A DNA stretch of 20,089 nucleotides from CAZLKN01 sp964560135. Lineage in GTDB: Bacteria > Actinomycetota > JAICYB01. Shown piece after piece: positions 15,507-20,089 of this stretch. The notes below the pieces were generated by a model that saw nothing but the letters and a program-made list of their open reading frames with translations, searched no databases and was not told where the DNA came from. The first letter of the stretch is position 1; the number at the start of each line of letters is the position of its first letter. The stretch spans positions 1 to 20,089 of the forward strand of contig CAZLKN010000054.1 of NCBI GenBank assembly GCA_964560135.1. Direction: 5' to 3'. A program made the position numbers and the translations under genes.

Positions 15507-15613
15507 CGGCGCCGGCGCTCCCGCACGGACCCGGCGAGGAGGAGCACGACCACGACGCCACCGGTGGCGGCCCCGAGGGAGCCGAGCTGGAGGAGCAGGT
15601 CCCGCAGGCTCAC
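15503..15613 (-). CDS. 36-residue single-helix membrane peptide, CcoQ-like by position
   Basis: A GTG start at 15613 overlaps the stop of the CcoO-like gene in a GTGA junction, and the frame ends at TAG 15505-15503. The peptide begins MSLRDLLLQLGSLG, has a hydrophobic stretch of about 14-27 (GAATGGVVVVLLLAG) and a very basic tail (RERRRR), giving one membrane helix with the tail inside. Size and place after ccoN-ccoO recall CcoQ, the small subunit of cbb3 oxidases, but no sequence motif proves this. It lacks cysteine and histidine. The translational-coupling junction and the sensible topology are the main support; a chance reading frame in GC-rich DNA is the alternative. Confidence 0.55.
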   Translation of the reverse strand: MSLRDLLLQLGSLGAATGGVVVVLLLAGSVRERRRR

Positions 15614-16095
15614 CGCAACGAGAGCAGGTAGGCCGACAAGGCCTCCAGGTCCCCGGACGACAGGAACGCGTAGGAGGGCATCGAGGACCGGCGTCCGTCG
15701 CCCCGCGGATCGCGGAGGATCCGGATCAATGCCTCCGTGTCCTCGTACCGGCCACCGACGTGCGTCAGGTCGGGACCGAGGCGTTCGACGCCCAGCATCG
15801 CCGGCTGGTCGTTCACGTAGTCCCCGGGGGAAAGCGGCTCGCCCAGCCCGGCATCCGCCGGCGTCCGCCGGACCTGCTGGGTATGGCAGTACCAGCAGCC
15901 CTCGGCCTGGTAGATCCGCGCGCCGCGTTCCTCGAGTTCGCCGTAGGCCCGCGCATCCTCGCCCTCGTCGCGGACGAGGGGGTCGCTCGCCGGCAGCGCG
16001 ACCGATGCGCCGAGCGCGACGAACAGCAGCAGGATGACGCCGCCGAGGAGCAGACCGACACGCCGGTCGACCCGGACCCGCTCCCGGGGGCTCAT
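15610..16095 (-). CDS. CcoO-like membrane-anchored monoheme cytochrome c
   Basis: This 161-residue protein has one N-terminal membrane helix (about 13-34) and an external cytochrome c domain. The heme is attached at C67-x2-C70-H71 (GCWYCHTQQVR), and M139 in SSMPSYAFL is the likely sixth ligand. The segment RLGPDLTHVGGRYED between them is the characteristic CcoO/FixO signature. At 161 residues it is shorter than usual CcoO (about 200). It overlaps the CcoN-like gene upstream by four bases (ATGA) and the small peptide gene downstream. In ordinary cbb3 oxidases this subunit passes electrons to CcoN; here its partner has no oxygen site, so the acceptor is unclear. The ribosome site is weak, consistent with coupling. 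Confidence 0.92.
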   Translation of the reverse strand: MSPRERVRVDRRVGLLLGGVILLLFVALGASVALPASDPLVRDEGEDARAYGELEERGARIYQAEGCWYCHTQQVRRTPADAGLGEPLSPGDYVNDQPAMLGVERLGPDLTHVGGRYEDTEALIRILRDPRGDGRRSSMPSYAFLSSGDLEALSAYLLSLR

Positions 16096-17519
16096 CGTGC
16101 CGCCACCGCCGGAGCCGACGGGGGCTGTACGAGCTGCAGCATCGGGCCCTTCCGGGATGTGCGGAAGGCGTTCACCGCGAAGACGTACTGGGCCGCGGCC
16201 ACCACGGCGAACGCCAGCGCACCCACCACCTGGAAGCCACGCAGCAGCACCACCTGGGACTGGAAGGCCGCCCCGAGGAGCTCCGGGTCGCCGACGCGGG
16301 CCCAGGTCTGCTGGGACGCACCCTGCACCACGCCCGCCACGAGCAGGACGGCCGATCCCACGGTCACGCCGCCAACGGTCGCCCAGAAGTGGAAGGACGC
16401 TGCTGGGCGCGACCACCAGTCACGCCCGATCATCAGGGGGAACACGTGGTAGATCAGCGCGAAAGCGAAGGCGGTGAACACACCGTAGGTCGCCAGGTGC
16501 CGGACCCCCGAGACCCACATCGTCAGCCCCACCAGCCGGTGAACCTGCGGAACGGCACCGAGGACCACCAGCGAGATCCACAGCAGAGCCAAACCGAGAC
16601 CGGCGACGGCGAACCGCAGGCCGTAGGCGTGTCCGAGGAGCCCCCACCGTCCCTGTCCGGTGGCGAGGAGGTTCGAGACCGCCGAGAGCACCGGGATCAA
16701 CAGAACAAAGACCATCCCGATCGCCATCGACTCGAGGTATTCCGGCCCGGGCCCCTTGATGTAGAAGCGGTGCCCCGCCCACCCGCCGGCGAACATCAGC
16801 ACCCAGAAGCCGGTGCGGGCGACGACGGTCGAGGCGAGCTGGTTACCCGTCTCCACGGGGACCACGTAGTAGGCCACCGCGAGGCCCACCGGCAGGAGCC
16901 AGAGCATCTCGATCGCGTTGAGGTAGAAGCCGCTGACGATGGCGTCGGTCATCCCCGTGAACACCGGCAGGTTGCCGACGAGGTACACGAGCGGCAGGAG
17001 AAGGACGCCGGCGAGCACGTACCACGCCGCCACGTACAGCGTGCGCTCCCGGCGATGCACCGCGGTGAGAGCCACGTTGTACAGGACGAAGAACATCATC
17101 ACCAGCAGAGCCAGGTCGACGGGGAATACCAGCTCGGCGAGGGGTCGCCCCTGGTTCCACCCGAACAGCAGCGCACCGACTCCGACGAACAGGGCGATGT
17201 TCCAGAAGACCACCGATGCCGCCCCGAGAACCTCGTTGTGGAGCTGGGCCATCGTCAGCCGGGGGATGATCGAGTACGCCGCGGCGAACCCCGCGACCGT
17301 GAGCCAGCCGAAGACCAGGACGGTGTCGTGGACCGCACGCAGCCGGCCGTAGGACAGGAACTCGACACCGGCGGCGACCCCCGGGAGGAGGGTCCGGAGA
17401 TGGAGGACCAGACCCATCGTGACGGCGAGGACCAGCCACATCACCGCCGAGGTGAGGGCCTGGCGAGAGGCGAAATCGGGCTCGACCTCGTATGCTGCGC
17501 CGGCCCGCGCGTCGACCAT
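16092..17519 (-). CDS. Heme-copper oxidase subunit I homologue of the CcoN type, lacking the oxygen-reducing site
   Basis: The 475-residue, roughly 12-helix protein aligns along its length with cbb3 oxidase CcoN: GRLRAVHDTVLVFGW, PVDLALLVMMFF, TLYVAAWY, MTDAIVSGFY, the FWVLMFAGGWAG helix and HFWATVG near the end. The two low-spin heme b ligands remain (H64, H341). The catalytic residues do not. By comparison with P. stutzeri CcoN, the HNAV histidine is now L or N (LNAI, 200-203), Tyr251 is G245, His257 and His258 are R251 and F252, and His345 is V339 in GVRH. So no CuB and no proximal heme b3 ligand can be placed. The ATG at 17519 has a GGGAG site. It probably forms a heme b electron carrier with the CcoO-like protein. 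Not a pseudogene by appearance: frame intact, hydrophobic pattern kept. Confidence 0.9.
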   Translation of the reverse strand: MVDARAGAAYEVEPDFASRQALTSAVMWLVLAVTMGLVLHLRTLLPGVAAGVEFLSYGRLRAVHDTVLVFGWLTVAGFAAAYSIIPRLTMAQLHNEVLGAASVVFWNIALFVGVGALLFGWNQGRPLAELVFPVDLALLVMMFFVLYNVALTAVHRRERTLYVAAWYVLAGVLLLPLVYLVGNLPVFTGMTDAIVSGFYLNAIEMLWLLPVGLAVAYYVVPVETGNQLASTVVARTGFWVLMFAGGWAGHRFYIKGPGPEYLESMAIGMVFVLLIPVLSAVSNLLATGQGRWGLLGHAYGLRFAVAGLGLALLWISLVVLGAVPQVHRLVGLTMWVSGVRHLATYGVFTAFAFALIYHVFPLMIGRDWWSRPAASFHFWATVGGVTVGSAVLLVAGVVQGASQQTWARVGDPELLGAAFQSQVVLLRGFQVVGALAFAVVAAAQYVFAVNAFRTSRKGPMLQLVQPPSAPAVAAR

Positions 17520-17628
17520 CAACGTCTCCCGAGTACCGTGATGATGTCCGTATAAGGTCCGGAGCCCTGAAGATGCGGTGAGCTCCGGCGGTCCGAGAAC
17601 CGGGCGGAGTATAGCGCAACGACCTCTT
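17520..17628. promoter_or_regulatory. Divergent promoter region between ccoN-like and ccm units
   Basis: The 109-base gap separates two divergent units. At 17608-17615 the bases AGTATAGC read as TATACT on the minus strand (toward ccoN) and TATAGC on the plus strand (toward the ccm unit), so both directions may share one symmetric -10 region. An inverted repeat CCGGAGC (17559-17565) and GCTCCGG (17582-17588) lies between that element and ccoN and could bind a regulator. No convincing -35 was found on either strand. Confidence 0.4.
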
Positions 17629-18801
17629 ATGCCGACCGAGCACATCGTCGCCGCAGCCCTCGTGATCGCCGGTGGGAGCCTCGCCGCCACCGGTGCGCTC
17701 CGGCTCACCCGCATCGCGATGCGCGATATGCCCCGGCTGCTGGCAGCGGCCGTCGTCGTGGCCGGGACCGCGGTGATCGGCGCGGGGATCGCCTACCCGG
17801 GGATGATCGCCGGGAACACCGAACCGGCCGCCGAAACCCTTCCTCTCGAGCCCGTGCCGACCCCCGGGTCCGATACCGCCGACGACCCGGCGGAGCGGAC
17901 ACGGATCGAGGGGACGATCCGCCGGCACGACGGGACACCCCTGGCCGACGCCCCGGTGACCCTGCAGCGCTTCGAGGGCACCGAGCCCGTGGAAGAAGCC
18001 GAGAGCACCACGGACGCCGACGGGGCGTTCACGTTCACCGACCTGCCCTCCGGGCCCACCACCGCCTACACCGTCGGCACCACCTTCGACACCTACCCGT
18101 ACCGCTCGGAGCTGCTGAGACCCCGCTCCGGCGCTGCCGTCGAGGTGGAGATGATCGTCGCCGAGGTGACGGAAGACGCCTCGGTCCTGGAGGTTGAGCT
18201 CGACTCCATGGTGCTCGTCGCCGATCGCCAGGGGGCCCAGGTGGTACAGGTCCTGAGCGTCCGGAACACCGGCGACCGCGCCTACACGGCAGGGCTGCGG
18301 CTGCCCCTGCTGCCCGGAGCCGCCGGGCTCGAGACACGGTCCGGACTCGACCGCACCCGCCTTGCCGTGGTCGACGAGGACCTCGTCTCGCTGTCGCCCG
18401 TCCTCCCCGGCGAAACGCAGATCGTCTACACCTACGGCGTGCCGATGGCCCGGAGCGGGTTGACGGTCGACCGAACCGTGCGCCATCCGACGGAACGGAT
18501 CGAGGTGCTCCTGTCCGGTGACCTGGGCGGCCTGGAGTCCGACGTCCTCCGTGACGAGGGTGAGCTCCGGTTGGGATCCGAGGCGCACGGAAGCCCGCGC
18601 AGGTACCGGCGATTCGGTGCGGCGGATCTCGGCCCCCGGGACCGCATCGAAGCCACCGCGCTCCTCGACGAGCCGAACCGGACCCTCGCGACCGCGCTCG
18701 TCGTGGCGGCGGTGGTGCTGGCGGTCGGCATCTTCGTCTATCCGCTGTGGCGGCGACGGCGTGCGGCATCCGCTCCGACGGACGACCCCGAGTCGCGATG
18801 A
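17629..18801 (+). CDS. Cysteine-free membrane-anchored protein with a carboxypeptidase regulatory-like (beta-sandwich) domain
   Basis: I do not recognise a named gene. From the ATG at 17629 the product has 390 residues. Two membrane helices lie near 6-24 and 36-58. A Pro/Glu-rich linker leads to a carboxypeptidase-regulatory-like domain (about 90-162: IEGTIRRHDGTPLADAPVTL, then TDADGAFTFTDLPSG). A second beta-rich region (about 170-345) has conserved-looking VLSVRNTGDRAY. A C-terminal helix (about 352-374) ends in WRRRR, so the tail is inside. There is no cysteine and no heme motif, so it is neither CcmG, CcmH nor a cytochrome. Its stop overlaps the ccmA start (ATGA), tying it to cytochrome c maturation. 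It may be a lineage-specific scaffold for apocytochrome or Ccm proteins; this is a guess from position. The ATG lacks a ribosome site. Confidence 0.8.
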   Translation: MPTEHIVAAALVIAGGSLAATGALRLTRIAMRDMPRLLAAAVVVAGTAVIGAGIAYPGMIAGNTEPAAETLPLEPVPTPGSDTADDPAERTRIEGTIRRHDGTPLADAPVTLQRFEGTEPVEEAESTTDADGAFTFTDLPSGPTTAYTVGTTFDTYPYRSELLRPRSGAAVEVEMIVAEVTEDASVLEVELDSMVLVADRQGAQVVQVLSVRNTGDRAYTAGLRLPLLPGAAGLETRSGLDRTRLAVVDEDLVSLSPVLPGETQIVYTYGVPMARSGLTVDRTVRHPTERIEVLLSGDLGGLESDVLRDEGELRLGSEAHGSPRRYRRFGAADLGPRDRIEATALLDEPNRTLATALVVAAVVLAVGIFVYPLWRRRRAASAPTDDPESR

Positions 18802-19439
18802 CGCCGGCCGTCGTCCTCCGCGGCCTCGAGCGTCGCTTCGGTTCGGCGTCCGTGCTTCGGGGGGTCGACCTCGAGGTGGCGCCGGGCGAGCGCCTGGCGT
18901 TGCTCGGGGCCAACGGTGCGGGGAAGACGACGCTGCTCGGCGTGCTCGCGGGCCTGCTGCGGCCGAGCCGCGGGTCGGTGACTGTCCTCGGCGGCAGTCC
19001 CCGCGACCCGGCCGTCCGGGCCCTCGTGGGCCTGGTCGGGCACACCCCGGCGCTCTACCCGCGCCTGTCGGCACTCGAGAACGTCCGGTTCTGGGGCGGC
19101 GTGTACCGCGCCGAGGACGCGCGTCGCCGCGGCGCGGTGCTCCTCGCCGACCTCGGTCTCGATCCGGACGACCCGCGGCCCGTGTCCGCCTACTCCCAGG
19201 GGATGCGCCGGCGCGCCGGCCTCGCCTGCGCCCTCCTGCCGGATCCGGCGCTGCTGCTGCTCGACGAGCCCTACGCCGCGCTCGACCGAGCCGGCATGGC
19301 GGCCGTGGACCGGATCCTCGTCGGCGGGTCACGGACGGTCCTGGTCGCGACGCACGAGCCCGAACGGGCGCATCGGTTCGCCACACGCGCCCTCAGCCTC
19401 CGGGATGGACGACTCGTCGACGCGACGGAGGTCGTGTGA
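18798..19439 (+). CDS. ccmA: Cytochrome c maturation ABC ATPase CcmA
   Basis: CcmA is the ATPase of the System I cytochrome c maturation machine; its ATP use releases holo-CcmE from CcmC. The 213 residues have Walker A GANGAGKTT (37-45), a Q-loop region GLVGHTP, the signature-like SAYSQGMRRR, Walker B LLLLDEPYAALD and the switch histidine in ATHEP. The short length without a C-terminal extension is right for CcmA. The signature is YSQGM rather than LSxGQ, a variant seen in several small ABC ATPases. ATG at 18798 is coupled to the upstream gene (ATGA), and the stop overlaps the ccmB GTG (GTGA). On its own it could be another ABC ATPase; the ccmB match next door settles it. Confidence 0.88.
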   Translation: MTPAVVLRGLERRFGSASVLRGVDLEVAPGERLALLGANGAGKTTLLGVLAGLLRPSRGSVTVLGGSPRDPAVRALVGLVGHTPALYPRLSALENVRFWGGVYRAEDARRRGAVLLADLGLDPDDPRPVSAYSQGMRRRAGLACALLPDPALLLLDEPYAALDRAGMAAVDRILVGGSRTVLVATHEPERAHRFATRALSLRDGRLVDATEVV

Positions 19440-20089
19440 AGCGGATCGGGTGGCTGCTGTGGAAGGACGCCGTCGCCGAGGCCCGGGGCCTGGAGCGACT
19501 GGCGACGCTCGGTGTGTTCGGGATCGCGGTGCTGCTCACCTTCCACTTCACCCTGCCCGCCGACTCCGATGCCAGGCCGCTGGCGGCACCCGGCTTCCTT
19601 TGGGCGACGCTGATCTTCGCCGGACTGCTGGAGCTGCGCCGGTCCTTCGAGGCGGAACGCGCCGACGGAACGCTCGACGGGATCCGGGCCTCACCCCTCG
19701 ATCCCACGGGGCTGCTCCTGGCAAAGATCGGCTCCGGCTTCGTGGTGCTCGGCGTGCTCACCGCGGCGCTCGTGCCCTTGACGACGCTGTTCTTCGGGGG
19801 CCGGACACGAGGCATCCCGGCCGCCATCGGCGTGGCCCTCCTCGGGATCGTCGGTCTGCTCGCATGGGGCACGCTGTTCGCCGCGGTGGCCGGGTCCAGC
19901 CGCTCGGGCGAGCTCGTGCTGCCGGTGATCCTGTTCCCGCTGCTCGTCCCCCAGACGATCGCCTGCGTGCGGTTGCTGGCCCACCACATGGCCGGGTCAC
20001 CCCTGGAGAGTGCCGCCACCGGCTACCTGCTGCTGGTGGCCTCGGCGGTCCTGGCGTTCGGGACGAGCATCCTGCTCTTCGATTACGTT
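19436..20089 (+). CDS. ccmB: Cytochrome c maturation permease CcmB, last codons cut by window edge
   Basis: The frame runs 218 codons to the edge and must be nearly complete, since CcmB is usually about 220 residues. Family features are the N-terminal LLWKDAVAEARGLERL, the PGFLWATLIFAGLLELRRSFEAERADGTLDG region with the RSF-x2-ER pattern, SPLDPTGLLLAKI, and LVLPVILFPLLVPQTIA; six hydrophobic segments are visible. CcmB is the membrane partner of CcmA and CcmC in heme handover to CcmE. The GTG start at 19436 overlaps the ccmA stop. ccmC, ccmE and ccmF would be expected to the right. A System I machine fits the CcoO-like cytochrome c encoded divergently nearby. Confidence 0.9.
   Translation, partial: MKRIGWLLWKDAVAEARGLERLATLGVFGIAVLLTFHFTLPADSDARPLAAPGFLWATLIFAGLLELRRSFEAERADGTLDGIRASPLDPTGLLLAKIGSGFVVLGVLTAALVPLTTLFFGGRTRGIPAAIGVALLGIVGLLAWGTLFAAVAGSSRSGELVLPVILFPLLVPQTIACVRLLAHHMAGSPLESAATGYLLLVASAVLAFGTSILLFDYV

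Noticed and set aside
16092..17519. Annotation as an active cbb3 oxidase or nitric oxide reductase subunit
   Set aside because: Both need three metal-binding histidines and a proximal heme histidine, none of which is in place. H250 in WAGHRFY lies at the position of a proline in CcoN and cannot by itself rebuild the site.
17520..17714. Extended N-terminus of the CcoN-like protein by 65 residues
   Set aside because: The extension covers the divergent promoter region and part of the opposite gene; the ATG at 17519 has a GGGAG ribosome site and gives a normal CcoN length.
16843..19386. Minus-strand open frame of 847 codons spanning the ccm unit and part of the ccoN-like gene
   Set aside because: Its composition is almost all Arg/Gly/Pro/Ala and it runs antisense or out of frame through several well-supported genes.

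Overview
The window comes from a GC-rich bacterium, most likely an actinobacterium. The NuoB N-terminus (MGLEERLP) is of actinobacterial type, starts are often GTG, a MenJ-type menaquinone reductase lies directly upstream of nuoA, and ctaA, a prenyl synthase and an ABC exporter are neighbours as in other Actinomycetota. The exact class cannot be read from the sequence. A System I cytochrome c maturation locus argues against the common Mycobacterium/Streptomyces type and for a deeper-branching line; this is inference.

Layout. Positions 1-7813, minus strand: complex I genes in the order nuoA-B-C-D-E-F-G-H, tightly overlapping, with nuoH running off the left edge. A CRP/GlxR-like palindrome and a possible promoter lie upstream of nuoA. 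Positions 7957-9207, minus: a MenJ-like flavoprotein. Positions 9255-10304, minus: a lipid-anchored membrane protein with two tandem blue-copper domains, followed by a GC hairpin. Positions 10412-12193, minus: a fused heme A synthase/heme O synthase (CtaA-CtaB). Positions 12274-15506, plus: a polyprenyl diphosphate synthase, an ABC ATPase, an ABC-2 permease and a small lipoprotein. Positions 15503-17519, minus: a CcoN-like subunit, a CcoO-like monoheme cytochrome c, and a previously hidden 36-residue membrane peptide. Positions 17629-20089, plus: a cysteine-free membrane-anchored beta-sandwich protein, ccmA and ccmB (cut at the right edge).

Together this is a respiratory-chain island: NADH entry (Nuo), quinone tailoring (MenJ), prenyl supply (prenyl synthase), heme O/A synthesis (CtaAB), copper electron carrier, a cytochrome b/c membrane complex, and heme export/attachment (Ccm). 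The most interesting item is the CcoN-like protein. It aligns along its length with cbb3 oxidase subunit I and keeps both low-spin heme b ligands, but it has lost all three CuB histidines, the cross-linked tyrosine and the heme b3 histidine. With its CcoO-like partner it looks like an oxidase scaffold turned into a two-heme electron-transfer module rather than an oxygen reductase. The second is the tandem blue-copper protein, which has the topology of oxidase subunit II but amicyanin-like mononuclear copper sites instead of CuA. No tRNA, rRNA, CRISPR array, insertion sequence or phage gene was seen, and no gap between genes exceeds about 145 bases.
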